A DNA stretch of 64,000 nt from Salmonella bongori NCTC 12419 (GTDB lineage Bacteria; Pseudomonadota; Gammaproteobacteria; Enterobacterales; Enterobacteriaceae), in assembly GCF_000252995.1 (NCBI RefSeq), contig NC_015761.1:1302001-1366000 (forward strand), written 5' to 3'. Positions 18,518-26,931 of this stretch are shown in pieces; within the stretch, counting starts at the first letter, position 1, and each line of letters starts with the position of its first letter. Under the pieces are notes generated by a model. The model did no database searches and had not been told where the DNA came from. It worked only from the letters and a program-made list of their open reading frames with translations. A program made the position numbers and the translations under genes.

Positions 18518-18924
18518 TCTGGAAACGCGAAGTGACCCTGGATGCGCTGAACGCGATGGGGACAGGGAACATGGTGGGGTTGCTCGATATCCGTTTTGAG
18601 CATATTGGTGATGATACACTGGAAGCGTCGATGCCCGTCGATCACCGTACCAGGCAGCCTTTCGGCTTGCTGCATGGCGGCGCTTCTGTTGTGCTGGCGG
18701 AGAGTATCGGATCGGTCGCAGGCTATCTGTGTACGCAGGGAGAGCAAAAGGTGGTAGGGCTGGAGGTGAATGCCAACCATGTGCGCTCGGCACGCCAGGG
18801 CCGCGTTCGGGGTGTCTGTAAAGCGCTGCATACCGGGGCTCGCCATCAGGTCTGGCAGATAGATATCTTTGATGAACAGGGACGGCTATGTTGCACTTCG
18901 CGTCTTACTACTGCTGTGGTGTGA
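18514..18924 (+). CDS. menI: 1,4-dihydroxy-2-naphthoyl-CoA hydrolase
   Basis: A hot-dog-fold thioesterase of 136 residues that frees 1,4-dihydroxy-2-naphthoate in menaquinone synthesis. The family active-site region is LLHGGASVVLAESIGSVAG, with the catalytic acid in the AESIGS helix. ATGA overlaps the ydiJ stop, so translation is coupled to a dehydrogenase that may itself feed quinone. The stop codon lies inside an unusual triple repeat (18919-18948). Confidence 0.93.
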   Translation: MIWKREVTLDALNAMGTGNMVGLLDIRFEHIGDDTLEASMPVDHRTRQPFGLLHGGASVVLAESIGSVAGYLCTQGEQKVVGLEVNANHVRSARQGRVRGVCKALHTGARHQVWQIDIFDEQGRLCCTSRLTTAVV

Positions 18925-18948
18925 CGTTGTCACACTTAAAAGTGTGAC
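18919..18948 (+). promoter_or_regulatory. Alternating-hairpin repeat at the menI stop codon
   Basis: GTGTGAC-gtt-GTCACAC-ttaaaa-GTGTGAC: the central arm can pair with the left arm (7 bp, 3-base loop) or, as GTCACACTT/AAGTGTGAC, with the right arm (9 bp). The two hairpins exclude each other, and the left one contains the menI TGA. There is no T-run. A processing signal, a translation-sensing switch or an operator are all possible. Confidence 0.55.
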
Positions 18949-18988
18949 CCATATTGCTTTTGGTCAAAATGTGCGCAGAAAAAGGTGA

Positions 18989-18994
18989 TATACT
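18989..18994 (+). promoter_or_regulatory. ydiH: ydiH promoter -10 (extended)
   Basis: TATACT preceded by TGA (extended -10 form TGNTATACT) 30 bp before the ydiH ATG. No good -35 is seen at normal spacing. Confidence 0.5.
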
Positions 18995-19023
18995 GTGCAC
19001 GTTTACACATAAGCGAGGATGAT

Positions 19024-19212
19024 ATGTCTACTGATTTGGACCCAACCCAACTGGCGATTGAATTTTTACGCCGTGATAAAACCGAACTTTCTCCCGCCCA
19101 GTATCTGAAGCGTTTAAAACAACTGGAACTGGAGTTTGCCGATCTTCTCACGCTCTCTTCAACCGAGTTGAAAGAAGAGATCTATTTCGCCTGGCGCTTG
19201 GGCGTGCATTAA
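19024..19212 (+). CDS. ydiH: Uncharacterised small protein YdiH
   Basis: A 62-residue protein, highly conserved in enterobacteria, with the core LDPTQLAIEFLRRDKTELS and ending EEIYFAWRLGVH. It has no signal peptide or membrane segment, is mostly helical and charged, and is of unknown function. The start at 19024 is preceded by GAGGAT; the ATG at 18985 would lie in the promoter. A TGATATACT extended -10 ends at 18994. Confidence 0.85.
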   Translation: MSTDLDPTQLAIEFLRRDKTELSPAQYLKRLKQLELEFADLLTLSSTELKEEIYFAWRLGVH

Positions 19213-19226
19213 TAACCTCTGTGTAG

Positions 19227-19255
19227 GCCGGATAAGGCATTAGCCGCCATCCGGC
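19227..19255. repeat. Single REP element
   Basis: GCCGGATAAGGC, a short loop and GCCGCCATCCGGC form an imperfect palindrome of the REP family, directly after the ydiH stop. Confidence 0.8.
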
Positions 19256-19365
19256 TATGTCACCAGTCAGTCTCACCAGGTGAAATATAATCTTACTGAT
19301 TTTGTTCAAAAAAAACACAGATCGCCATTTGTGCTAAAAAGGCCTGCACTTTTTATGAGAATATT

Positions 19366-19471
19366 CTTATGCCCCTTCAAGAGCTAAGCCATCAAGAGTG
19401 CCGGAGATAAGCGCCGGGTGGGGCCGGAACCCTTAAGCCTGTAGTTAACAGACTTAAGGGTTTTTCTTATT
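19366..19471 (+). ncRNA. rydB: RydB-like small RNA
   Basis: The region between ydiH and the suf side corresponds to the E. coli rydB position and strand. It contains a GC-rich element (GTGCCGGAGATAAGCGCCGG) after AT-rich promoter-like sequence (TATGAGAATATTC), and ends in a strong intrinsic terminator at 19428-19465. RydB is a small RNA reported to affect rpoS expression when overproduced. I recognise position and general sequence character, not an exact sequence, and the 5' end is a guess. Confidence 0.6.
19428..19465 (+). terminator. Intrinsic terminator of the RydB-like RNA
   Basis: AACCCTTAAG pairs perfectly with CTTAAGGGTT, and an inner CTGT/ACAG extends the stem. Five T follow on the plus strand. 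The minus strand lacks a T-run, so it does not serve the convergent symporter gene equally. Confidence 0.85.
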
Positions 19472-19486
19472 CCGGACGGCAAAAAA

Positions 19487-20833
19487 TCAGGATCTGTCAG
19501 TAACAGGCGATACGCAGTTAGTGGTTGTATTATTTAATATGCGGTTAGCCAATACGCCTGACATCATCGAACCGTTAACGTTCAGGGCGGTCCTGGCCAT
19601 ATCGACGATGGGCTCAATGGCAATAAAAATACCGACCAGCGCAACGGGAAAGTTTAATGTTGACAGGACAATCAGCGCGGCGAATGTTCCCCCACCGCCG
19701 ACACCGGCCACGCCAATAGATCCCAGAGCAATAGCAGGCAACATTGCGGCCAGAAAATGCAGCGAGAGTGGATCAATGCCGATGGTGGGCGCAATCATCG
19801 CCACCATAATAGCCGGATAGATCCCGGCACAGCCATTTTGTCCCATGCTGGAACCAAACGAAGCGGAAATATTGGCAATGGTACTCTGTACACCACATTT
19901 TTCCTGCGCGGAAATGGCCAATGGAATAGATGCGGCACTGCTACGGGAAACAAATGCAAAGGTTAAGACTGGCCAGACCATTCTGAAGTAACGCGCCGGA
20001 TTATTACCGCTGAGCAACAATAAAATGGCGTGTACGATAAACATCATTAAAATTGCGATATAACAGGCGCCGATAAAACCAAGCAGGCTGGCGAACTGTT
20101 CAAGGCGGTATGATGAAAATACCGAAGCCATTAATGCCATTACTCCATAGGGCGTTAATGCAATAACGATACGTACCATCTTCATTACCCAGATCTGAAT
20201 AGCGTTAATGCCTGTACTTAATTTTTGGCCTTCTTCCGGCGTGTCTTTTTTGACTTTTAACAGAGCAATACCCGCTATTAACGTAAAGATGACAATTCCA
20301 ATAACGGAAACGTTTCTGGCGCCAGTAAGATCAAGGAAAATATTGGTTGGTATCAGCGATGTCACCAATTGTGGGATCGACACCGCGGCTGTTTTGTTGA
20401 CCTCTTCCGTGGTCAATGTGGACGGCATGTGTGCAAAAGCACTGGCGTCAAGTCCAAGGATATGGGCTGTCAGTAAGCCGATAAAACCAGCAATCATCAC
20501 CAGACATAACATGCATCCGACGATCGTCAGCGACATTTTTCCGATACCGGCGCTATTTTCCAGTTTATTGATGGCGGAAAGAACGGAAATAAAGATTAGC
20601 GGTATGGCAACCAGTTTTAACAAGTTGACGTAACCATTGCCGATGATGCCGTACCATTCGATTATGGTTTTAGTGTGAGTTGCAGAAATAAAATGCAAGG
20701 ACAAACCAATAACAGCCCCTAAAAAGATAGCGATAAAAACGCTTTTCGACAGAGAATCGCTTTTTTGATTAATTCTGAATATTGCCCATGCGAAAACCAA
20801 AAAAAGTGCGATATACGCGAGCGTAATAACCAT
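19487..20833 (-). CDS. Dicarboxylate/cystine-type sodium symporter (TcyP/YdjN family)
   Basis: A 448-residue inner-membrane protein of the DAACS family (PF00375). Visible family motifs are the serine-rich FAFVSRSSAASIPLAISAQ, GQNGCAGIYPAI and the C-terminal GVAGVGGGGTFAALIVL. It is clearly related to E. coli YdjN/TcyP (L-cystine uptake) but diverged, and probably corresponds to STM1368 between ydiH and sufA in S. Typhimurium. Substrate is uncertain: cystine or a C4-dicarboxylate. The start is at 20833 behind AAGAGGCTTAAA. Sitting next to a cysteine-desulfurase operon, cystine supply would make sense, but that is speculation. Confidence 0.85.
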   Translation of the reverse strand: MVITLAYIALFLVFAWAIFRINQKSDSLSKSVFIAIFLGAVIGLSLHFISATHTKTIIEWYGIIGNGYVNLLKLVAIPLIFISVLSAINKLENSAGIGKMSLTIVGCMLCLVMIAGFIGLLTAHILGLDASAFAHMPSTLTTEEVNKTAAVSIPQLVTSLIPTNIFLDLTGARNVSVIGIVIFTLIAGIALLKVKKDTPEEGQKLSTGINAIQIWVMKMVRIVIALTPYGVMALMASVFSSYRLEQFASLLGFIGACYIAILMMFIVHAILLLLSGNNPARYFRMVWPVLTFAFVSRSSAASIPLAISAQEKCGVQSTIANISASFGSSMGQNGCAGIYPAIMVAMIAPTIGIDPLSLHFLAAMLPAIALGSIGVAGVGGGGTFAALIVLSTLNFPVALVGIFIAIEPIVDMARTALNVNGSMMSGVLANRILNNTTTNCVSPVTDRS

Positions 20834-20888
20834 TTTAAGCCTCTTGCCTCATTCAGCACCTGAAATGCCGGAAAGAGTTAATGTAAAC

Positions 20889-20911
20889 CTATAGCTCAGG
20901 CTGAGTTATAG
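20889..20911. promoter_or_regulatory. 23-bp near-perfect palindrome upstream of the symporter gene
   Basis: CTATAGCTCAG-G-CTGAGTTATAG: two 11-base arms with a single mismatch pair around a central G. It lies 56 bp before the symporter start and about 350 bp before sufA. Its form suggests an operator for an unidentified dimeric regulator of the symporter; an OxyR-like ATAG/CTAT content for suf is the alternative. Confidence 0.5.
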
Positions 20912-21077
20912 AACCGCAGCGGATTATAAAGAGCGAAACAGCAGGTATCCATACAAAAAATGTGGTTCTTGCATCACTGACGGGCAGCTACAAGTGCCTA
21001 TTAATTAAATAGCCATTTTCTATACATCTTTTCGCTTTTGACCTGTCAGAACGGTTAACCTTATAAAAAGCATTCAA

Positions 21078-21090
21078 TATCAAAAGGTTA
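21078..21090. promoter_or_regulatory. IHF site upstream of sufA
   Basis: TATCAAAAGGTTA is an exact match to WATCAANNNNTTR. IHF is known to bend DNA at the E. coli suf promoter so that upstream-bound OxyR can activate. Confidence 0.65.
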
Positions 21091-21191
21091 ACCCAATTTA
21101 TCTCTGCCCGGTAAGCTGACGCGCAGGGTCTATGCTTAATAAAAGGTATCCAGTATGGCCCTTTACGTGAAAGCCCCTGCTGTTAAGGGGT

Positions 21192-21210
21192 TGAAGTGAT
21201 AATCATTATC
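21192..21210. promoter_or_regulatory. Fur box of the suf operon
   Basis: TGAAGTGATAATCATTATC contains a perfect central GATAATCATTATC and matches the 19-bp consensus at 15 positions. It lies 48 bp before sufA, as expected for iron repression of suf. The rest of the 424-bp gap (20834-21257) holds only the palindrome and the IHF site described separately. Confidence 0.9.
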
Positions 21211-21257
21211 ACTAACATGCTGTTATATCCTGCTGATTAAAAACGTGAGGTAACCCT

Positions 21258-21626
21258 ATGGAATTGCATTCAGGAACGTTTAATCCGGAAGATTTCGCCT
21301 GGCGAGGGCTAACGTTAACACCTGCGGCGGCAGCGCACATTCGTGAACTGGTGGCAAAGCAGCCTGGTATGTTGGGCGTGCGATTAAGCGTCAAACAGAC
21401 GGGATGCGCCGGGTTTGGCTATGTTCTGGATGCCGTCAGTGAGCCGGATAAAGACGATCTGGTCTTTGAAGCTGAAGGCGCCAGGCTCTTTGCGCCGTTA
21501 CAGGCGATGCCTTTTATTGACGGAACAGAAGTGGATTATGTGCAGGAAGGGCTGAACCAGTTATTTAAATTTCATAACCCCAGGGCCCAGAACGAATGCG
21601 GCTGCGGCGAAAGTTTTGGGGTATAG
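21258..21626 (+). CDS. sufA: Fe-S cluster assembly A-type carrier SufA
   Basis: Carrier that takes clusters from SufBC2D and gives them to apoproteins. It is 122 residues (HesB/IscA family) with the three conserved cysteines in TGCAGFG and the C-terminal ECGCGESFGV. It opens the stress- and iron-starvation-induced suf operon, with Fur and IHF sites upstream and GAGGTAACCCT before the ATG. Confidence 0.97.
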   Translation: MELHSGTFNPEDFAWRGLTLTPAAAAHIRELVAKQPGMLGVRLSVKQTGCAGFGYVLDAVSEPDKDDLVFEAEGARLFAPLQAMPFIDGTEVDYVQEGLNQLFKFHNPRAQNECGCGESFGV

Positions 21627-21634
21627 GCGGAACT

Positions 21635-23122
21635 ATGTCTCGTAATACTGAAGCAACGGAAGAGGTCGGCATCTGGACGGGCGGGCGTCTTAATTATAAA
21701 GAGGGATTTTTCACGCAATTACCTACTGATGAACTGGAAAAAGGCATCAGCGAAGAGGTAGTGCGGGCGATTTCCGCAAAACGCAACGAACCTGAGTGGA
21801 TGCTGGAATTTCGTCTCAACGCTTATAACGCCTGGCTGGAAATGGATGAGCCACACTGGTTGAAGGCGCACTACGATAAGTTGAACTATCAGGACTACAG
21901 TTATTACTCTGCGCCGTCATGCGGGAGCTGCGATGATAGCTGCGTTGCGCAACCGGGCGCCGTACAGCAAACGGGCGCAAACGCCTTTTTGAGCAAAGAG
22001 GTTGAAGAGGCTTTCGAGCAGCTTGGCGTTCCGGTTCGCGAAGGGAAAGAAGTGGCTGTAGATGCGATTTTCGACTCCGTATCTGTGGCGACCACATATC
22101 GTGAAAAACTGGCGGAACAGGGCATTATTTTCTGCTCTTTCGGTGAGGCGATACAAGACCACCCTGATCTGGTCAGGAAGTACCTTGGTACAGTCGTCCC
22201 GGCGAACGATAACTTTTTTGCCGCGCTGAATGCGGCGGTTGCCTCTGACGGGACGTTTATTTATGTCCCCAAAGGTGTGCGTTGCCCAATGGAGTTATCC
22301 ACCTATTTTCGTATTAACGCCGAAAAAACCGGTCAGTTTGAGCGCACTATTCTGGTGGCGGATGAAGGCAGCTACGTGAGCTATATCGAAGGATGTTCTG
22401 CGCCCGTACGCGACAGTTACCAACTTCATGCCGCGGTCGTGGAAGTTATTATTCATAAAGACGCTGAAGTGAAATATTCCACCGTACAAAACTGGTTTCC
22501 TGGCGACAACAATACAGGCGGTATTCTGAATTTTGTGACTAAGCGTGCGCTGTGCGAAGGGGAAAACAGCAAAATGTCATGGACTCAGTCGGAAACCGGT
22601 TCAGCGATCACCTGGAAATACCCGAGCTGTATTCTTCGTGGTGATAATTCTATTGGCGAGTTTTATTCTGTCGCACTGACCAGTGGACATCAGCAGGCCG
22701 ATACCGGCACGAAAATGATCCATATCGGTAAAAATACACGCTCAACGATCATCTCAAAAGGTATCTCCGCCGGGTATAGCCAGAATAGCTACCGTGGGCT
22801 GGTAAAAATTATGCCGACGGCCACCAACGCCCGGAATTTCACACAGTGCGACTCCATGTTGATTGGCGCGGACTGCGGCGCGCATACGTTCCCGTACGTT
22901 GAATGCCGTAATAACAGCGCGCAACTGGAGCATGAGGCGACCACATCACGCATCGGCGAAGATCAGCTTTTCTATTGCCTGCAACGCGGCATCAGCGAAG
23001 AAGACGCTATTTCGATGATCGTCAACGGTTTCTGTAAAGATGTTTTCTCGGAACTGCCGCTGGAGTTCGCCGTTGAAGCGCAAAAACTGCTGGCGATTAG
23101 CCTTGAGCACAGCGTCGGTTAA
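21635..23122 (+). CDS. sufB: Fe-S cluster scaffold SufB
   Basis: Scaffold subunit of SufBC2D, where sulfur from SufE is built into a cluster. It is 495 residues, the normal length, from MSRNTEATEEVG with GGCGGA just upstream. Conserved regions include YSAPSCGSCDD, GCSAPVRD, the ALTSGHQQADTGTKM beta-helix core, and FTQCDSMLIGADCGAH with the conserved assembly cysteine. The ATG at 21596 lies inside sufA in another frame and is rejected. Confidence 0.97.
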   Translation: MSRNTEATEEVGIWTGGRLNYKEGFFTQLPTDELEKGISEEVVRAISAKRNEPEWMLEFRLNAYNAWLEMDEPHWLKAHYDKLNYQDYSYYSAPSCGSCDDSCVAQPGAVQQTGANAFLSKEVEEAFEQLGVPVREGKEVAVDAIFDSVSVATTYREKLAEQGIIFCSFGEAIQDHPDLVRKYLGTVVPANDNFFAALNAAVASDGTFIYVPKGVRCPMELSTYFRINAEKTGQFERTILVADEGSYVSYIEGCSAPVRDSYQLHAAVVEVIIHKDAEVKYSTVQNWFPGDNNTGGILNFVTKRALCEGENSKMSWTQSETGSAITWKYPSCILRGDNSIGEFYSVALTSGHQQADTGTKMIHIGKNTRSTIISKGISAGYSQNSYRGLVKIMPTATNARNFTQCDSMLIGADCGAHTFPYVECRNNSAQLEHEATTSRIGEDQLFYCLQRGISEEDAISMIVNGFCKDVFSELPLEFAVEAQKLLAISLEHSVG

Positions 23123-23138
23123 TGATGAAGGAAAACCT

Positions 23139-23885
23139 ATGTTAAGCATCAAAGATTTACAGGTCAGTGTGGAAGAAAAAGCGATTTTGCGTGGCCTGAA
23201 TCTGGAGATTCGCCCCGGCGAAGTTCACGCCATTATGGGGCCGAACGGTTCCGGAAAAAGCACGCTCTCCGCCACGCTGGCGGGACGTGAAGATTATGAG
23301 GTCACCGGCGGCTCGGTTACGTTCAAAGGTAAAGATCTGCTTGAACTGTCGCCGGAGGAACGGGCGGGCGAAGGGATTTTTATGGCCTTCCAGTACCCGG
23401 TAGAAATCCCCGGCGTCAGTAACCAGTTTTTCCTGCAAACTGCGCTGAATGCCGTGCGCGCCTGGCGTGGGCAGGCGTCGCTGGACCGTTTTGATTTTCA
23501 GGACTTGATGGAAGAAAAGATCGCCTTGCTGAACATGCCGGAAGATTTGCTGACCCGTTCAGTGAACGTTGGTTTTTCCGGCGGGGAGAAAAAGCGCAAT
23601 GACATTTTGCAAATGGCGGTGCTGGAGCCGGAATTGTGCATTCTTGATGAGTCTGACTCCGGGCTGGATATCGATGCGCTGAAAATTGTCGCGGAGGGTG
23701 TCAACGCGCTGCGTGACGATAAACGCGCTTTTATTATCGTGACCCACTATCAGCGCATACTGGACTACATCAAACCTGATTACGTCCATGTCCTCTATCA
23801 GGGGCGAATTGTCCGATCCGGCGATTTTACTCTGGTCAAACAACTGGAGGAGCAGGGTTATGGCTGGCTTACCGAACAGCAATAA
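23139..23885 (+). CDS. sufC: Fe-S cluster assembly ATPase SufC
   Basis: Cytoplasmic ABC-type ATPase of the SufBC2D scaffold, 248 residues. Walker A GPNGSGKST is at residues 34-42, the signature FSGGEKKRN in the middle, Walker B CILDESDSGLD, and the switch histidine IVTHYQRI. The start at 23139 follows AAGGAAAACCT. The last 26 bases overlap sufD. Confidence 0.97.
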   Translation: MLSIKDLQVSVEEKAILRGLNLEIRPGEVHAIMGPNGSGKSTLSATLAGREDYEVTGGSVTFKGKDLLELSPEERAGEGIFMAFQYPVEIPGVSNQFFLQTALNAVRAWRGQASLDRFDFQDLMEEKIALLNMPEDLLTRSVNVGFSGGEKKRNDILQMAVLEPELCILDESDSGLDIDALKIVAEGVNALRDDKRAFIIVTHYQRILDYIKPDYVHVLYQGRIVRSGDFTLVKQLEEQGYGWLTEQQ

Positions 23886-25131
23886 GGCGTTGCAACAATG
23901 GCAGCAGCTTTTTGAAGAACAAGGTGAAAGCCGTACGGAGCAGGCAAGACAACATTTACAACAGATGCTGCGCCTGGGATTACCAACGCGCAAGCACGAA
24001 GACTGGAAATACACACCGCTTGACGGCTTAATCCAGAATCAGTTTATCCGTCAGTTTACGGCCATTAGCAGCGCACAGCGTGATGCGCTGGCGCTACAAA
24101 TCGATGCCGTACGGCTGGTGTTTGTCGACGGACAGTTTATGCCTGAACTCAGCGACAATACGCAAAGTAGCGGATTTAAGGTTAGCGTCAAAGATGAGCG
24201 TCAGATGCTTGCCGAGCCGGTGCAGCCGGAGGTTTTTCTGCATCTCACAGAAAGCCTGGCACAACGTGTAACGTACATTCAGGTAGCGCGAAATCAGCGT
24301 CCGGCTAAGCCCCTCCTGTTAATGCACATCACCCAGGGCGTGGATGGAGACGAACTGAACACCGCACACTATCGTCATCATCTGGAACTGGCAGAAGGCG
24401 CGGAGGCGACGGTAATTGAGCATTATGTCAGCTTTGATGAAGCAAACCATTTCACTGGCGCGCGGATGACGATGCAGGTCGCAGCAAATGCGCAACTGCG
24501 CCATATCAAACTGGTGTTTGAAAATGCGTCCAGCTACCATTTTGCGCATAATGATCTTTTGTTGGCGGCAGACGCTCAGGCATTTAGCCACAGTTTTCTG
24601 TTGGGCGCCACGGTGCTACGCCACCATACCAGCAGCCGGCTAAATGGCGAAAATGCGACGCTTCGCCTTAATAGTCTGGCGATGCCGATAAAAAACGAAG
24701 TGTGCGATACGCGGACCTGGCTGGAGCATAACAAAGGCTATTGTAACAGCCGCCAGTTACATAAAACCATTGTCAGCGATAAAGGGCGAGCGGTTTTTAA
24801 CGGTCTCATTAACGTGGCGCAACACGCCATCAAAACTGACGGCCAGATGACCAATAATAATCTCTTGCTAGGAAAACTGGCTGAAGTCGATACCAAACCG
24901 CAATTAGAGATCTATGCGGATGACGTGAAGTGCAGCCATGGCGCAACGGTTGGCCGTATTGACGATGAGCAGATGTTTTATCTGCAATCGCGCGGTATCA
25001 GGCAGCAAGAGGCGCGTCACATGATCCTTTACGCATTTGCCGCTGAGTTAACGGAAGCCATTCATGATGCCGCGCTTAAACAACAGGTGCTGGCGAGAAT
25101 CGGCCTGCGTCTTCCCGGAGGTTTAGCATGA
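23860..25131 (+). CDS. sufD: Fe-S cluster scaffold SufD
   Basis: SufB paralogue and partner in SufBC2D, needed for iron acquisition by the complex. The 423 residues start at MAGLPNSNKALQQW, inside the end of sufC; GGAGGAGCAGGGTT upstream is a strong SD. The conserved C-terminal domain DDVKCSHGATVGRIDDEQ is present. The N-terminal third is more divergent from E. coli than the rest. It overlaps sufS by four bases. Confidence 0.97.
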   Translation: MAGLPNSNKALQQWQQLFEEQGESRTEQARQHLQQMLRLGLPTRKHEDWKYTPLDGLIQNQFIRQFTAISSAQRDALALQIDAVRLVFVDGQFMPELSDNTQSSGFKVSVKDERQMLAEPVQPEVFLHLTESLAQRVTYIQVARNQRPAKPLLLMHITQGVDGDELNTAHYRHHLELAEGAEATVIEHYVSFDEANHFTGARMTMQVAANAQLRHIKLVFENASSYHFAHNDLLLAADAQAFSHSFLLGATVLRHHTSSRLNGENATLRLNSLAMPIKNEVCDTRTWLEHNKGYCNSRQLHKTIVSDKGRAVFNGLINVAQHAIKTDGQMTNNNLLLGKLAEVDTKPQLEIYADDVKCSHGATVGRIDDEQMFYLQSRGIRQQEARHMILYAFAAELTEAIHDAALKQQVLARIGLRLPGGLA

Positions 25132-26348
25132 CATTTCCTGTTGAAAAGGTACGGGCCGATTTTCCCGTATTGCAGCGTGAAATTAACGGCCTGCCGCTGG
25201 CTTATCTGGACAGTGCGGCCAGCGCCCAGAAGCCCAATCAGGTGATTGACGCTGAATCTGCCTTCTATCGCCATGGCTATGCAGCGGTACACCGTGGTAT
25301 CCATACATTAAGCGCGCAGGCGACCGAGCGCATGGAAAATGTGCGTAAGCAGGCGTCGCAGTTTATTAACGCCCGCTCCGCAGAAGAACTGGTTTTTGTA
25401 CGCGGCACTACGGAGGGCATTAACCTTGTCGCCAACAGTTGGGGAACGGATAACGTACGGGCCGGGGATAACATTATTATCAGTGAGATGGAGCATCACG
25501 CCAATATCGTCCCGTGGCAGATGTTGTGTGAGCGTAAAGGCGCTGAACTGCGCGTGATCCCGCTGAACCCTGACGGTACGCTGCGCCTGGAGGTTCTGGC
25601 GACTCTGTTTGATGACCGAACGCGACTGCTGGCCATTACTCATGTTTCCAACGTGCTGGGGACGGAAAACCCGTTGACGGAGATAATAGCGCTGGCGCGC
25701 CAGCAGGGAGCGAAAGTGTTGGTGGATGGTGCCCAGGCCGTGATGCACCATGCCGTTGACGTCCAGGCGCTGGACTGCGATTTTTACGTTTTTTCCGGCC
25801 ATAAACTCTATGGGCCGACCGGCATCGGCATTCTTTATGTGAAAGAGGCGTTGCTGCAAGAAATGCCGCCATGGGAAGGCGGCGGGTCTATGATAGCGAC
25901 CGTCAGCCTGACGCAGGGAACCACATGGGCGAAAGCGCCCTGGCGCTTTGAAGCGGGAACGCCGAATACCGGCGGCATCATCGGTCTTGGCGCGGCAATT
26001 GACTATGTGATGTCGTTGGGGCTGGATAAAATTGGTGAGTATGAGCAAATGCTGATGCATTATGCGCTGGAGCAACTGGCGAGGGTGCCTGATCTCACAC
26101 TCTACGGCCCGGCGCAGCGGCTGGGCGTCATCGCCTTTAATCTGGGTAAACACCATGCCTACGATGTCGGCAGTTTCCTCGATAATTACGGTATTGCGGT
26201 ACGGACCGGCCATCACTGCGCGATGCCGCTGATGGCCTGGTATGGCGTGCCGGCAATGTGCCGGGCTTCGCTGGCGATGTATAACACCCATGAAGACGTG
26301 GATCGGCTGGTGGCGGGGCTAATGCGTATCCACCGTTTATTGGGATAA
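25128..26348 (+). CDS. sufS: Cysteine desulfurase SufS
   Basis: PLP enzyme that takes sulfur from L-cysteine and passes it to SufE. It is 406 residues, class V aminotransferase fold. The PLP lysine is in SGHKLYGPTGIG, and the persulfide-forming cysteine is in RTGHHCAMPLM near residue 364. ATGA overlap with sufD and a 12-bp gap to sufE indicate tight coupling with its partner. Confidence 0.97.
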   Translation: MTFPVEKVRADFPVLQREINGLPLAYLDSAASAQKPNQVIDAESAFYRHGYAAVHRGIHTLSAQATERMENVRKQASQFINARSAEELVFVRGTTEGINLVANSWGTDNVRAGDNIIISEMEHHANIVPWQMLCERKGAELRVIPLNPDGTLRLEVLATLFDDRTRLLAITHVSNVLGTENPLTEIIALARQQGAKVLVDGAQAVMHHAVDVQALDCDFYVFSGHKLYGPTGIGILYVKEALLQEMPPWEGGGSMIATVSLTQGTTWAKAPWRFEAGTPNTGGIIGLGAAIDYVMSLGLDKIGEYEQMLMHYALEQLARVPDLTLYGPAQRLGVIAFNLGKHHAYDVGSFLDNYGIAVRTGHHCAMPLMAWYGVPAMCRASLAMYNTHEDVDRLVAGLMRIHRLLG

Positions 26349-26360
26349 CAGTGAGGTTTT

Positions 26361-26777
26361 ATGGCTGTACTACCAGATAGAGAAAAACTGTTGCGTAACT
26401 TTACGCGTTGCGCTAACTGGGAAGAAAAATATTTATACATTATTGAGTTAGGGCAGCGTCTGGTAGAGCTACATCCGCAGGATCGTAATTCGCAGACGAC
26501 GATCCAGGGCTGCCAGAGCCAGGTATGGATCGTGATGCGGCGAAATGCCGACGGTATTATCGAATTACAGGGCGACAGCGATGCGGCCATCGTCAAAGGT
26601 CTTATGGCGGTGGTATTTATTTTGTATCACCAAATGACGGCGCAAGATATTGTGAATTTCGATGTACGGCCATGGTTTGAAAAAATGGCGCTTGCGCAGC
26701 ATCTCACGCCTTCGCGATCGCAGGGACTGGAGGCAATGATTCGCGCGATTCGCGCTAAGGCTGCAACTCTTAGCTAA
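26361..26777 (+). CDS. sufE: Sulfur acceptor protein SufE
   Basis: Accepts the persulfide from SufS on Cys51 (TIQGCQSQVW) and hands it to SufB, stimulating SufS. It is 138 residues, full length. Last gene of the suf operon. The 154-bp gap to ldtE contains two hairpins that may end the operon. Confidence 0.97.
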   Translation: MAVLPDREKLLRNFTRCANWEEKYLYIIELGQRLVELHPQDRNSQTTIQGCQSQVWIVMRRNADGIIELQGDSDAAIVKGLMAVVFILYHQMTAQDIVNFDVRPWFEKMALAQHLTPSRSQGLEAMIRAIRAKAATLS

Positions 26778-26832
26778 ACTATACAGACAGCGTTCTACCT
26801 GATGTCAAATCCTTTGCCGGACGGCGACTTCA

Positions 26833-26891
26833 CTTTATCCAGAATGGATAAAGCGTGTATGTTGTTGTTCTGATAAGCGAAACGCTATCAG
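26833..26891. other. Two hairpins between sufE and ldtE
   Basis: The first is CTTTATCCA-gaa-TGGATAAAG, a perfect 9-bp stem at 26833-26853. The second is CTGATA-a-GCG-aaa-CGC-TATCAG at 26870-26891, one bulged base, REP-like in form. Neither has a T-run. They probably stabilise or end the suf mRNA. Confidence 0.5.
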
Positions 26892-26931
26892 GCGTCGCAG
26901 GGGGCATCACCAGCAATACAGGAGGTTTGGT

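Noticed and set aside
25308..26291. 327-codon open frame antisense to sufS
   Set aside because: Lies entirely opposite a conserved gene, has no SD or family features, and mirrors the codon bias of sufS.
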